From positions 1 to 64,000 of the forward strand of contig DYEY01000054.1 of assembly GCA_020725465.1 (NCBI GenBank): 64,000 bases of DNA, written 5' to 3'. This DNA comes from Dethiobacter sp. Its GTDB lineage: Bacteria; Bacillota; Dethiobacteria; Dethiobacterales; Dethiobacteraceae. The position numbers and the translations under genes were made by a program. The notes under the pieces were generated by a model that was not told where the DNA came from, searched no databases, and worked only from the letters and a program-made list of their open reading frames with translations. This document shows, one piece after another, positions 18,697 through 28,111 of the stretch; within the stretch, counting starts at the first letter, position 1, and the number at the start of each line of letters is the position of its first letter.

Positions 18697-20436
18697 TCAG
18701 CGCCTCCTGAAAAATTTCGCCAGCTCCGGCGCTGTTATGAGCATGGTGGTGGGGCGCCCGTGCGGGCAGGTGTACGGCTGCTTTGCCCCGCGCAGGTCGG
18801 AAAGCAGGCTGGACATCTCCTCCCTGGCCAGGACCTGGTCTGCTTTTATTGCCGCCTGGCAGGCCATCATCTTTACCGTTTCCTCAAACAGCGCCGGCTC
18901 CTCTCCGGTTTCGGCGGTGGCGGCCAGCATTTCCTGAATTTCATCCTGATTAAGGCAATGGCGGTAAAATAAGGGCACTGTTCGCAATATGAAGCTATTA
19001 TTACCAAAAGATTCAAATGTTAATCCCGCCCGGGCCAATATTTTCAGGGATTTTTCCAGGGACTGCGCTGAAACCGGGTCAAACTGGAAAACCAGCGGCA
19101 CTATTTCCTGCACCGGCAGCTGTCCGGACTGCGCCTCATCCAGCAGCAGCTCGTAGAGAACGCGCTCGTGGGCGGCGTGCTGGTCAATGATATAGAGATC
19201 ACCGGTATCCTTCTGCGCCAGGATATAACCGCCGGCGGCGCGTCCCAGCACTGCCAGGACCGGGAAAGACCCTTCGTCTTGCCGGCTTTCGGCAGCTGCT
19301 GGCGTTGCAGACGCCGGATCTGCGGTGGCGAAATACGGCAGAGCGGCCTGCTCGGCAGCAAAGGAGAATGCCTGACTGGTGGCGGGCCAGACCGCGCGCT
19401 CCGGCAAGGAGCGTTCTAATGACTGATGAGTCATTTTATGTACCAATAAGTCATTTTTTAAAGCCTGCCGCACGCCGGCCAGCACGTCCCGGTAGACATC
19501 CCGTTCCCCGGAAAAACGCACTTCCCGCTTGGCCGGGTGAACGTTTACGTCCACCTCCGCCGTGTCTGCGGTTATAAACAGCACAGCGGCGGGAAAGCGC
19601 CCGCGGGTGAGCAAAGTCTGGTAGGCAGTCTGCAGCGCGTCGGACAACAGCGGCGAACGGACAAAGCGTTTGTTGACGAAAAATGACTGCAGTGACCGGT
19701 TGGCACGGGCCAGCGACGGGTGCGAAACATAGCCGGTGAGGCGAAGCTTTGCCCCCTGCCAGTCTACCGGCAAAAATAGCTTCACGGCCTGCCGGCCGTA
19801 AACCTGGCAGCAGACGTCCGCCAGGCTGCCATTGCCCGCTGTAGTCAGCAACGGCCTGCCGTTGACGGTAAGAGAAATAGAAATATCGGGACGGGAGAGC
19901 GCCAGACGCTGTACTGTGTCGGTGATTTTCGCCGTCTCGGCTCCTTCGCTTTTAATAAATTTGAGCCGGGCCGGAGTGTTGAAAAATAAATCTTTTACGC
20001 TTATTTCTGTCCCCGCCGGACAGCCGTGCTCCTCCAGAGCCAGGATACGCCCCCCCTCCACCAGCGCCAGGGTGCCGGCCAGGTCGGAAGGCTGCCTGGT
20101 GGCCAGGCGGAAGCGGGAAACGGCGGCGATGCTGGGCAGGGCTTCGCCACGGAAACCCAGGGTCAGTACCCTGGAGATATCCTCGGCCGTCCTGATCTTA
20201 CTGGTGGCGTGGCGCTGCAGCGCCAGGGGGACATCCTCCGGCGCCAGGCCGCAACCGTCGTCAACAACGCGGATTAGCTCCAGGCCGCCGCCCGCTACCG
20301 CCACATCCACCCTGGTGGCGCCGGCATCGAGGGAATTTTCCACCAGCTCCTTGACAACCGAGGCGGGGCGGTCCACCACTTCTCCTGCTGCAATCTTGTT
20401 GGCGGTGTTTTCATCTAGCAGGACTATTTTCCCCAT
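18697..20436 (-). CDS. mutL: DNA mismatch repair protein MutL (nicking type)
   Basis: MutL links mismatch recognition by MutS to strand removal. The GHKL ATPase domain (ELVENSLDAGA, DDGCGL, TLGFRGEALPSI) occupies the N-terminal third. The C-terminal domain has the metal-binding endonuclease motif DQHAAHERVLYE, ACQAAIKA and CPHGRPT, so this MutL should nick DNA itself, as expected where no MutH exists. ATG 20436 is chosen as the conserved family start (MGKIVLLDE); AAGGAG lies near the end of mutS. The protein is 579 residues long. Confidence 0.96.
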   Translation of the reverse strand: MGKIVLLDENTANKIAAGEVVDRPASVVKELVENSLDAGATRVDVAVAGGGLELIRVVDDGCGLAPEDVPLALQRHATSKIRTAEDISRVLTLGFRGEALPSIAAVSRFRLATRQPSDLAGTLALVEGGRILALEEHGCPAGTEISVKDLFFNTPARLKFIKSEGAETAKITDTVQRLALSRPDISISLTVNGRPLLTTAGNGSLADVCCQVYGRQAVKLFLPVDWQGAKLRLTGYVSHPSLARANRSLQSFFVNKRFVRSPLLSDALQTAYQTLLTRGRFPAAVLFITADTAEVDVNVHPAKREVRFSGERDVYRDVLAGVRQALKNDLLVHKMTHQSLERSLPERAVWPATSQAFSFAAEQAALPYFATADPASATPAAAESRQDEGSFPVLAVLGRAAGGYILAQKDTGDLYIIDQHAAHERVLYELLLDEAQSGQLPVQEIVPLVFQFDPVSAQSLEKSLKILARAGLTFESFGNNSFILRTVPLFYRHCLNQDEIQEMLAATAETGEEPALFEETVKMMACQAAIKADQVLAREEMSSLLSDLRGAKQPYTCPHGRPTTMLITAPELAKFFRRR

Positions 20437-20444
20437 AAACCGTT

Positions 20445-23030
20445 TTACTCCTTTTTCAGCGCCTGCTGAAGGGCATACAGCAGCTGTATGGCTTCCAGAG
20501 GTGTGGTAGTCATCAGGTCCGCCTGTTTCAGGTTTTCCAACGCTGCCTGCATTTCCGGGCCGGGAACAAACAGCTGCAGCTGGCAACCCTCCTGAGCAGG
20601 GGCCGCCTCTCTTATCACCGGTGCGCCGGCAGCCTCCAGGGAGAGCAGGAGTGCTTTTGCCCTCTCAATTACCAAAGCGGGCAGACCGGCCAGCCGGGCG
20701 ACCTGGATGCCGTAACTGCGGTCTGCGCTGCCCGGGATGACCTTATGCAGGAAAATAATGTCCTCACCTTTTTCCTTAACCGCCGTGGCCAGGTTAAAAA
20801 CACCGGGCATCTCCAGGGCCAGGCCGGTCAGTTCGTGGTAGTGGGTGGCAAAGAGGGTGCGCGCTTTCAGGCGGTGGTAAATATACTCCACCACAGCCCG
20901 GGCGATGCAGAGGCCGTCAAATGTGCTGGTCCCCCGGCCCACTTCATCCAGCAGCACCAGGCTGCGGGCGGTGGCGTGCTGCAGGATCCCGGCCACTTCG
21001 CTCATTTCCATCATAAAGGTGCTGCGGCCACCCACCAGGTCGTCAGCGGCACCGATGCGGGTGAAGATGCGGTCCACCAGCCCGATGCGGGCACTTTTGG
21101 CGGGTACAAAGCTGCCTGCCTGCGCCAGCAGGACGATGAGTGCCGTCTGGCGCATATAGGTAGATTTGCCGGCCATGTTAGGGCCGGTGACTACCAGGAT
21201 CCTGTGCTCCTTTCCGTCCAGCCGGGTATCGTTGGCCACAAAAAGACGGCCGGCCGGCATCACCTTTTCCACCACGGGGTGGCGCCCCTCGCAGATTTCA
21301 ATTTCATCTCCGCTGTGTACAATTGGGCGCACATAGCGGTTTTCCCGCGCCACCTGCGCCAGGGAGGCGAAAGCGTCCACCTCGGAGAGCACGGAGGCCG
21401 CCTCCTGCACCAGTGGTGTGTAACCGGCGACCCGGGCGCGGATTTCCAGGAATATTTCATATTCCAGAGCACAGACTTTTTCCTCCGCCCCCAGAACCAG
21501 GTCTTCATATTCCTTCAGTTCCGGCGTGAGGTAGCGCTCGGCACCGGCCAGGGTCTGCTTTCTCTGGTAATCCGCCGGTACCAGGTGTACGTTGGGTTTG
21601 GTCACTTCGATATAATAGCCGAAAACCTTGTTGTAGCCGACTTTCAGCGATTTGATGCCGGTCCTTTCCCTCTCCCTCTGCTCCAGCGCAGCTATATCGT
21701 CACGGCCACGGCGACGGGCACGGCGCAGCCTGTCCACATCGCCATTAAAGCCGTCCGCCAACAGGCCGCCTTCCTTCAGGGACAGGGGAGGGTCCGGATT
21801 AAGCGCAGCTTCCAGGAAAGCGGTAAGTCCGGTCAGGTCGGGCAGGGTGGCGGCCGCTTCTTTCAGGACGGGCCCCCCTTCTTCCTGCAGCACCCTGCTG
21901 AAGCGTGGCAGCAGCTGCAGGCTGTTTTTCAGGGCCAACAGGTCCCTGGCGTTGGCGGTGCCGTAATCCACCCGCGCCATGAGGCGCTCCAGATCGTAAA
22001 CACCGCCCAGGATTTCATGCAGTTCCGACAAAAGCGGCATATTCCCGGCCAGTTCCTCCACCGCATCCAGCCGCCGGTTAATGGCGGCCAGGTCCAGCAA
22101 CGGTTGCTCCAGCCAGCGCTTCAGCGTCCTGCCCCCCATGGCGGTCCGGGTTTTGTCCAACACCCATAGCAGGGAACCGGTTTTGCCGCCGTCGCGGCTG
22201 GCACGTGTAAGTTCCAGGTTGCGCCGGGTAGCGGCATCCAAAGCCATAAAACCGTCAGCGGCAATGACCCGTGGCAGTTTCAGGTGATTGGGGCTGCTTT
22301 TCTGGTTTGCCGCAAGATACAGCACGGCTGCCCCGGCCGCCACCGCCGCCAGGGGCAGCGCTTCCAGTCCCGGCACGGAGCTGCCGCCGAACTGGTCTGC
22401 CAGAGCTCTGAGAGCGCTTTTGGGTCGAAACAGGATATCCTGCCTTTCCACAGCAGGTTGGCGGCCCAGGTTGCTGATGGCATCAAAAAGCGGGGTACCG
22501 GCGGCCGCCTCCTCACTGGTGATAATTTCAGCAGGCTGCAGGCGGCAGAGCTCATCGCGCAACGTTGATGCCGCCCGCGCGCCCCTGGCTTCCAGGACAA
22601 AAAAATCACCGGTGGAAGCATCGACACCGGCCAGGCCGAAGCCCTGGCGCGCGGCATAGATTGACACCAGATAGTTATTGGCCTTTTCTTCCAGCAGAGC
22701 GGCCTCGGTTACCGTGCCCGGCGTAATGATACGGACGATTTCCCGGCGTACCAGCCCCTTTACCAGCCTTGGGTCTTCCACCTGCTCGCAGATGGCCACC
22801 TTATAGCCTTTACTGATCAGGCGCGCCAGGTAGGTTTCCAGGGCGTGGCAGGGAAAGCCGGCCAGAGGCACAAAGTGACCCTTCCCGGTTTCACGGGAGG
22901 TCAGGGTTATCTCCAGTTCCCTGGCCCCCACCCTGGCATCCTCATAAAACATTTCGTAAAAGTCGCCTACCCGGAACAGCAGTATCTTGTCGCGGTTCTT
23001 CTCTTTTATTTCCCGGTACTGGCGGATCAT
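20445..23030 (-). CDS. mutS: DNA mismatch repair protein MutS
   Basis: MutS recognises mismatches and small loops. The mismatch-contacting Phe-x-Glu (F24-Y-E26 in GDFYEMF), Walker A GPNMAGKST, the FMMEMSE signature, Walker B LVLLDEVGRGT and ATHYHEL are intact in 861 residues. ATG 23030 is chosen because AAGGAG stands six bases before it; a TTG five codons earlier would overlap miaB. The end carries a QLQLF beta-clamp-like motif. It is co-transcribed with miaB upstream and mutL downstream. Confidence 0.97.
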   Translation of the reverse strand: MIRQYREIKEKNRDKILLFRVGDFYEMFYEDARVGARELEITLTSRETGKGHFVPLAGFPCHALETYLARLISKGYKVAICEQVEDPRLVKGLVRREIVRIITPGTVTEAALLEEKANNYLVSIYAARQGFGLAGVDASTGDFFVLEARGARAASTLRDELCRLQPAEIITSEEAAAGTPLFDAISNLGRQPAVERQDILFRPKSALRALADQFGGSSVPGLEALPLAAVAAGAAVLYLAANQKSSPNHLKLPRVIAADGFMALDAATRRNLELTRASRDGGKTGSLLWVLDKTRTAMGGRTLKRWLEQPLLDLAAINRRLDAVEELAGNMPLLSELHEILGGVYDLERLMARVDYGTANARDLLALKNSLQLLPRFSRVLQEEGGPVLKEAAATLPDLTGLTAFLEAALNPDPPLSLKEGGLLADGFNGDVDRLRRARRRGRDDIAALEQRERERTGIKSLKVGYNKVFGYYIEVTKPNVHLVPADYQRKQTLAGAERYLTPELKEYEDLVLGAEEKVCALEYEIFLEIRARVAGYTPLVQEAASVLSEVDAFASLAQVARENRYVRPIVHSGDEIEICEGRHPVVEKVMPAGRLFVANDTRLDGKEHRILVVTGPNMAGKSTYMRQTALIVLLAQAGSFVPAKSARIGLVDRIFTRIGAADDLVGGRSTFMMEMSEVAGILQHATARSLVLLDEVGRGTSTFDGLCIARAVVEYIYHRLKARTLFATHYHELTGLALEMPGVFNLATAVKEKGEDIIFLHKVIPGSADRSYGIQVARLAGLPALVIERAKALLLSLEAAGAPVIREAAPAQEGCQLQLFVPGPEMQAALENLKQADLMTTTPLEAIQLLYALQQALKKE

Positions 23031-23041
23031 CGGCGTCTCCT

Positions 23042-24367
23042 TCAAGCTTCCACTCTCCCCACCAGGCTCCAGGTACGGGCCCCGGTGATTTCCACCGGTA
23101 CCAGGTCCCCCGGCTTGACATTTTCCCCGGTAAAGTTGACCGTCTTGTTGCCGCGGGTGCGGCCGGTCATCACCTCTTTGCGGGTTTTGCTCGGCCCCTC
23201 CACCAGCACTTCCTCCACCCTGCCCACCATCGCCCGGTTGCGCTCAAGACTCCAGCGGTTTTGTACCTCCAGCAGCCGGTTAAAGCGTTCCTTTTTAACG
23301 CTTCGGGGCACCTGCCCCGGCAGCGTGGCCGCCGGCGTGCCTTTACGCGGCGAATAAAGAAAGGTAAAGGCGGAGTCGAACCCCACTTCTGCCACCAGGT
23401 CCAGGGTAGCCTTAAAATCTTCCTCCGTTTCACCCGGGAAGCCAACGATCAGGTCGGTGGTCAGGGTACAACCGGGCACCATTGACCGCAGCATCTTCAC
23501 CAGTTCCAGGTAGTGCTCCCTGGTATACCCCCTGTTCATAAGATCCAAAATGTGATTGCTGCCCGACTGGATGGGCAGGTGGACATGCTCGCAGATACTT
23601 TTGCCAAGGGCGATGGTTTCCGCCAGTTCCCGGGTAAAATCACGGGGATGGGAGGTCATAAACCTTACACGGGCGATGCCGGTTTCCCTGTCCACCCGCT
23701 GAAGCAGGGAGGCAAAGTCCACCGGTTCCGCCAGTTCCCTGCCGTAGGAACTGACATTTTGGCCAAGCAGGGTAACCTCTTTAAACCCACCGGCGACAAG
23801 ACCCTTAACTTCCGCCAGTATATCAGCGGGAAGCCGGCTCTTTTCCCGCCCGCGCACATACGGCACTATGCAATAAGAACAAAAATTGTTGCAGCCGTAA
23901 GTTATATTCACCCAGGCTTTTACATGGTCCCGGCGGGCAACCGGAAGGCCCTCTGCCACTTCTCCCCCTTCGTCCCGTAGGTCCAGCACCGGTTCGGCGC
24001 TCTCCTCCGCTTTCTTTAAAAGCTCCGGAAATACGGCGATGTTGTGGGTTCCGAAAATCAGGTCCACAAAAGGGTACTGCTTCTTAATCCTTTTGGCTAC
24101 CGCCTCCTGCTGCACCATGCACCCGCAGATGGCGATGACCATGTCCGGATTTATTTCCTTTAGCCTGCCCAACCTGCCGATGAGACCGAACACCTTTTCT
24201 TCCGCCTTCTGGCGGACCGCACAGGTATTCATTATGACAAGGTCTGCCTGTTCCCTGTTTTCCGTTTCGCAGTAACCCATTTCATCCAGGAAGCCGCGCA
24301 GCGTCTCGGCATCCCGCTCGTTCATCTGGCAGCCGAAAACGGTCATATTGTAAGTTTTATTTTGCAT
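23042..24367 (-). CDS. miaB: tRNA-2-methylthio-N6-dimethylallyladenosine synthase
   Basis: MiaB is a radical-SAM methylthiotransferase acting on i6A37 of tRNA. The N-terminal cluster Cys13, Cys49 and Cys83 and the radical-SAM motif C159-x3-C163-x2-C166 (CNNFCSYC) are present, followed by a C-terminal TRAM domain. The GTHNI motif is typical of MiaB rather than MtaB or RimO. Length is 441 residues. It heads the miaB-mutS-mutL-miaA-hfq unit, so both enzymes of the ms2i6A pathway are encoded together. Confidence 0.95.
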   Translation of the reverse strand: MQNKTYNMTVFGCQMNERDAETLRGFLDEMGYCETENREQADLVIMNTCAVRQKAEEKVFGLIGRLGRLKEINPDMVIAICGCMVQQEAVAKRIKKQYPFVDLIFGTHNIAVFPELLKKAEESAEPVLDLRDEGGEVAEGLPVARRDHVKAWVNITYGCNNFCSYCIVPYVRGREKSRLPADILAEVKGLVAGGFKEVTLLGQNVSSYGRELAEPVDFASLLQRVDRETGIARVRFMTSHPRDFTRELAETIALGKSICEHVHLPIQSGSNHILDLMNRGYTREHYLELVKMLRSMVPGCTLTTDLIVGFPGETEEDFKATLDLVAEVGFDSAFTFLYSPRKGTPAATLPGQVPRSVKKERFNRLLEVQNRWSLERNRAMVGRVEEVLVEGPSKTRKEVMTGRTRGNKTVNFTGENVKPGDLVPVEITGARTWSLVGRVEA

Positions 24368-24520
24368 GTGCCGGCATACTCTCCCATTTTTTCTGACAGA
24401 TTATATTATCATTGTAATACAGTTTGCCCGAAAAGCAAAGCGGAGCCGTTCACGAACTTAAATGCAGGCGGCAATCGACTGCGCAGGACCGAAACACGTT
24501 AGCGCCAGCGCATATTGTGC

Positions 24521-24560
24521 CCGCAAGTAAAGACCGCCCGCGGGCGGTCTTTACTTGCGG
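24521..24560. repeat. Perfect 40-bp palindrome at the end of the TetR gene
   Basis: Two 20-base arms are exact reverse complements with no spacer (24521-24540 and 24541-24560). The right arm contains the last codons of the TetR gene. No T tract follows on either side, so it is not an ordinary intrinsic terminator, though it would form a strong cruciform or RNA hairpin. It could still act as a barrier between the TetR gene and miaB. Confidence 0.75.
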
Positions 24561-25147
24561 TAAAATGAAAGCAGCATGGCCACGGCGTCTTCGGGCGCGG
24601 TGGAGGGGAAGCCTCCCAGGCAAAGGCCTTTGGCCGCACTGTCAAGCAAAAGCGCCGCCGCCCCGGGGTCGCACAGGCTGACTTCGCCCCCTTCCAGGCA
24701 AATTGCCAGCGCGTCTTTTACCAGCTCGCTTTTTCTTGCCAGTGCTCCGGTTATTTTTTCTTCAAATGAGCGAAAAAGCCGGGCGGCGATAAAATCCTCG
24801 CCTTCCGATGCGGTCTTCAGCAGGTGTCCCGCCGTAAACAACAGGTGGACCGTGCGGTGGTGAAACTCAACCAGCAAGGCGCACAGGCCGGGCAAAACCG
24901 GCCGGCGGCCCGGGTCCGTCAGAGTTGCCAGTTTCATGTTCAGGGTCTCGGTCTCATCATATAAAATTGTAAAGACAAGCTCGTCTTTATTGTAAAAATA
25001 TTTATAAAAGCTGCCTTTGCTAAAACCCGCTCTTGCAGTGATATCGTCCACCGTCACACTATGGTATGGTGATTCCAAAAACAAGGCGGCAGCCGCCTCC
25101 GCAAGGAGCTTGCGGCGAAACTGTCTCTCTTTTTCAGTGCGGGTCAT
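24551..25147 (-). CDS. TetR-family transcriptional regulator
   Basis: The N-terminal TetR helix-turn-helix (about residues 8-55, with VTVDDITARAGFSKGSFYKYFYNKDEL) is well conserved. The ligand domain (to residue 198) is not assignable. Its promoter is overlapped by a near-perfect inverted repeat, pointing to autorepression. The immediate neighbour at 25285-25593 is transcribed the same way and lies upstream, so the controlled target is not obvious. Many such regulators control efflux or fatty-acid genes, but nothing here decides that. Confidence 0.88.
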   Translation of the reverse strand: MTRTEKERQFRRKLLAEAAAALFLESPYHSVTVDDITARAGFSKGSFYKYFYNKDELVFTILYDETETLNMKLATLTDPGRRPVLPGLCALLVEFHHRTVHLLFTAGHLLKTASEGEDFIAARLFRSFEEKITGALARKSELVKDALAICLEGGEVSLCDPGAAALLLDSAAKGLCLGGFPSTAPEDAVAMLLSFYRK

Positions 25148-25167
25148 AATAACCGTCCATTCTATAA

Positions 25168-25202
25168 ATTATACTAACTGGTTTATAAAATGACCAGATA
25201 GT
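25168..25202 (-). promoter_or_regulatory. TetR promoter and operator
   Basis: ACTAACTGGT and ACCAGATAGT (25173-25202) are inverted repeats matching at 9 of 10 positions with a ten-base spacer. On the minus strand TATAAT (25173-25168) abuts it and TGGTCA falls at the -35 position, so bound repressor would cover the promoter. Confidence 0.65.
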
Positions 25203-25284
25203 CACATTTTTCAGAATATCAGTCACCGGGCATGTTGTCAAGGGCAGGCAAAAAAATGCCCGGACATTTTAGCGGGCATCCCTG

Positions 25285-25593
25285 CTATATTTCCACCCTG
25301 GCTTTTATCCGATCGTATTCCTGTTCGCTGATTTGTTTGGCGCCCCGGAGCAGCTTGCCGCGCAGCATCGCGAAGAAGGCGCTTTTGGCGGAATCGTGGT
25401 TATAACTGGTGACGGGGTAAACTTCGGAAACGGGCCGTCTCGCTTTTTCTTTGCGGAAATTGGTCATCTTGATATTGGTATGTACAATGATGGCTTTGTC
25501 TTCACCGGTGTTCTCGTCTTTTACCATAGACGTTATTACCGGGTAAACCTTGTAAGCAATTGCCCTTTCATCATCATAGTAGTATTCACACAT
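25285..25593 (-). CDS. Hypothetical protein (102 aa)
   Basis: A 102-residue protein with a strong ribosome site (GAGGAGG before ATG 25593). It starts MCEYYYDDERAIAYKVYPV, has a basic middle and ends with a segment (ISEQEYDRIKARVEI) that recalls the short C-terminal SHOCT-like helical motif. No enzymatic motif is visible. It lies just upstream of the TetR gene on the same strand but about 140 bases away, with the TetR operator between. Confidence 0.65.
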   Translation of the reverse strand: MCEYYYDDERAIAYKVYPVITSMVKDENTGEDKAIIVHTNIKMTNFRKEKARRPVSEVYPVTSYNHDSAKSAFFAMLRGKLLRGAKQISEQEYDRIKARVEI

Positions 25594-25680
25594 CTGATAC
25601 GCCTCCTCGCAGGTGTATTTGTGCCGGCCGTTAATTAATTATATTTTCTAGACAAGGTGACTGTTTCCTGCCGCTTTCAT

Positions 25681-25706
25681 AAAAAAACAGGCGCATATAA
25701 CGCCTG
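25681..25706 (-). terminator. Terminator after the cysteine desulfurase gene
   Basis: CAGGCG and CGCCTG pair around seven bases and are followed by seven T on the minus strand, about 140 bases past the stop of the desulfurase gene. Confidence 0.85.
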
Positions 25707-25846
25707 ATAAACTTATTGTCTCGCTGTTGCGGGCAATGCGCAAATGGACCGCTCCTCTGCTGAAAGATGCTGAATTTAGTATTGCGGATATGTCCCGGAT
25801 TATACCGCTTTCCCCGGGAAAAAACATTATATTTTCCGGGAAATAA

Positions 25847-27010
25847 TCAGGGCTTGCCGCCCCGGGTAATTTCACGCAAAGCCCCCAGTATGTATTCTAT
25901 TTCTGCCTTGGTATTACTGTACCCAAAGGAGAACCGCAGAGTCCCCTCCGGAAAGGAACCTATGGTGCGGTGGGCCAGCGGAGCGCAGTGCAACCCGGAG
26001 CGGGTCATAATGCCGTAAGCCTGTTCCAGCACAAAACTGAGATCACCGTTGTCAAAGCCGGCCAGGTTAACGGAAACCGTGGCGGTGGTGGCGCTGGCAT
26101 CGGCCGGCCCGTAGATTTGCACGCCGTCAATGCTTTTCAGGCCTTCCAGAAAAGTGCCCGTAAGGTCCTTTTTATGCCGTTCAATTTCTTCCCGTCCCAG
26201 GGAGCACAGTACCGCGACGCCGGCGGCAAGGCCGGCAATACCCGGGACATTTTGAGTGCCGCTCTCATACTTGTCGGGCAGGAAACCGGGCTGCTCCTCC
26301 TGCTCTGAGCGGCTGCCGGTTCCACCCTCCACCAGCGGCCGGGTAACTGCCACGGCACGCTCACTGATAACCAGCCCCCCTATTCCGGGCGGTCCCAGCA
26401 GTCCTTTATGGCCGGTAAAAAGCAGGTAGTCGCAGCGCAGGGCGGAAAAGTCCACCGGTTCCGCTCCCGCCGTCTGTGCCGTATCCACCGCGTAAAAGAT
26501 GCCTGTGCCGGCCAGCATCTCCCCCACTTCATAAACGGGCAGCAGGGTGCCGGTTACGTTGGAGGCGTGGGTCAGTACCACCAACTTCGTCTGCGGCCGC
26601 AGTGCGCTCCTGACACTGCCGGGGTCCAGCCTGCCGTCGGCCCCGCAGGGCAGGTATTCCACCAGAATCCCTCTCTCCCTGCGCAGGCGGTCCAGGGGCC
26701 GGACCACTGCGTTATGTTCCATGGCAGAGGCGATCACGTGGTCCCCTTCCTGCAGCAGCCCCTTCAAAAGCAGGTTAAGAGAATAGGTAATGCTGGGTGT
26801 GAATACCACCTGCTCCGGCCGTGGCGCATTGAAAAAACGCGCCAGTGCTTCCCTGGCTCCAAAGACAAGCCGCGCCGCTTCCAGGGCACGGCGGTAACCT
26901 CCCCGGCCGGGACTGCAGCCGATGTCGGCCAGGTAAGAGGTCATGGCGGCAGCTATTTCCGGTGGGCGGGGGAAAGTGGTAGCCGCATGGTCGGCATATA
27001 TTTCATTCAT
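25847..27010 (-). CDS. Cysteine desulfurase-like PLP enzyme (selenium-associated type)
   Basis: This 387-residue NifS/SufS-fold enzyme should release sulfur (or selenium) from cysteine (or selenocysteine). It has YADHAATTFPRP, the SAMEHNAVVRPL segment, DTAQTAG, the PLP lysine in FTGHKGLLGPPG, and RSGLHCAPLAH, whose Cys is the likely persulfide carrier. This branch is known to occur with YedE, YedF and DUF3343 proteins, which lie divergently here. ATG 27010 follows GGAGGT and overlaps the LysR gene by eight bases. Confidence 0.85.
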   Translation of the reverse strand: MNEIYADHAATTFPRPPEIAAAMTSYLADIGCSPGRGGYRRALEAARLVFGAREALARFFNAPRPEQVVFTPSITYSLNLLLKGLLQEGDHVIASAMEHNAVVRPLDRLRRERGILVEYLPCGADGRLDPGSVRSALRPQTKLVVLTHASNVTGTLLPVYEVGEMLAGTGIFYAVDTAQTAGAEPVDFSALRCDYLLFTGHKGLLGPPGIGGLVISERAVAVTRPLVEGGTGSRSEQEEQPGFLPDKYESGTQNVPGIAGLAAGVAVLCSLGREEIERHKKDLTGTFLEGLKSIDGVQIYGPADASATTATVSVNLAGFDNGDLSFVLEQAYGIMTRSGLHCAPLAHRTIGSFPEGTLRFSFGYSNTKAEIEYILGALREITRGGKP

Positions 27011-27917
27011 TTTCTTTACCTCCAAGTACAGAAATCAGATAATCACGCATCTCCGCCGCCGCCACCGACATCACCCTCCGGTCATGGTAAACCAGGCAGA
27101 AACGGCGGTGAAGCGACAGGTCCTGCAGGGGCCGCGTCAAAAGCAGCCCGAAAGCTTCATAATCTTCCACCACAAAACGCGATATGACGGTAAGTCCAAT
27201 GCCCTGCCGGACAGCCTGCTTGATGGTTTCCTGGCTGTCGTAGACACTGACAGTGAAGCTATTCAGGCTTTCACCCATTCTGGCCAGCTCTTTTTCCAGT
27301 AGCGAGCGCGTGCCGGAACCGGGTTCCCGGACCAGCAGGCGGTAAGGCGCCAGGTCAGCCAGGGACAGCTCGGCCTTTGCCGACAGGCCGGCGTAATCAG
27401 CCCCTGCCGGGAAGGCCACCACCAGCTCATCCTCAATGAGGGGGTGGTACCGGAGCCTGGGTAAATTATACCGTTCTCCCACCACCGCCAGCGGGTACCG
27501 GTAGTTAAAAACGTCCTCGCAGGCTTTGCGTGAGTTTTCCTGTTTCAGGGCGACACGGACCTGGGGAAAATCCTTTTCAAACCGGGCCACCACCCGCGGC
27601 AACAGGTACTGGCAGGGTACGGAGCTGGCGGCAACAGCCAGCGTTTCCACCCCCACCTGGTTCGAACCCAGCACTTCCGCCCGGGCCCGGTCCCGCAGAT
27701 CAAGCAGATCCCTGGCATAACGGTACAGGGCCTCCCCCGCCGGGGTCAGGTTCAGTTCGCTTTTCCCCCGGTCAAACAACGGGCGGCCCAGCTCATTCTC
27801 CAGGCTTTTGACATGGGTGCTGACAGTGGGTTGGCTTAAAAACAGGACTTCTGCGGCACGGGAAAAAGATTTGTGAGCCACCACGTTCACGAAAGCTTCC
27901 AGCTGATAAAATTCCAT
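27003..27917 (-). CDS. LysR-family regulator (selenium-associated type)
   Basis: A 304-residue LysR-type regulator: N-terminal winged helix (FYQLEAFVNVVAHKSFSRAAEVL) and a C-terminal periplasmic-binding-like effector domain. It is divergent from yedE-yedF-DUF3343 and overlaps the cysteine desulfurase, the arrangement of the LysR group annotated as selenium-metabolism associated. It probably controls both arms. The effector is unknown. GGGGTGAG precedes ATG 27917. Confidence 0.87.
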   Translation of the reverse strand: MEFYQLEAFVNVVAHKSFSRAAEVLFLSQPTVSTHVKSLENELGRPLFDRGKSELNLTPAGEALYRYARDLLDLRDRARAEVLGSNQVGVETLAVAASSVPCQYLLPRVVARFEKDFPQVRVALKQENSRKACEDVFNYRYPLAVVGERYNLPRLRYHPLIEDELVVAFPAGADYAGLSAKAELSLADLAPYRLLVREPGSGTRSLLEKELARMGESLNSFTVSVYDSQETIKQAVRQGIGLTVISRFVVEDYEAFGLLLTRPLQDLSLHRRFCLVYHDRRVMSVAAAEMRDYLISVLGGKENE

Positions 27918-28007
27918 GTTCTCACCCCATCCTTAATACTTTCACCTGCCGGGTCCCAAATCCTGCCGTAGCGCAAAACATCACGATCTTTATACACATA
28001 CTTTTAT

Positions 28008-28071
28008 CTATAGCTGGACAGGCATTATAGAGTAAAGCTATTTGTCGCCCTGACCGCCGGGTTTGTATAAT
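28008..28071 (+). promoter_or_regulatory. yedE promoter and possible LysR site
   Basis: TTGTCG (28042-28047), 18 bases, then TATAAT (28066-28071) is a plausible promoter for yedE. Just upstream, CTATA-N13-TATAG (28008-28030) is an interrupted dyad of the T-N11-A type used by LysR proteins. Confidence 0.5.
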
Positions 28072-28111
28072 TGATAATGAGTTGTGAAAAAAATGACAGG
28101 GAGTGGTTTTA

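Noticed and set aside
20745-22169. Plus-strand open frame (474 codons) opposite mutS
   Set aside because: Antisense to intact mutS; low-complexity His/Gln-rich translation typical of shadows.
25648-25875. Minus-strand 75-codon frame after the cysteine desulfurase
   Set aside because: Overlaps the desulfurase end and runs through its terminator; no ribosome site.
27655-27680. tRNA-like GGTTCGAACCC sequence
   Set aside because: It lies inside the LysR coding region and no cloverleaf arms surround it.
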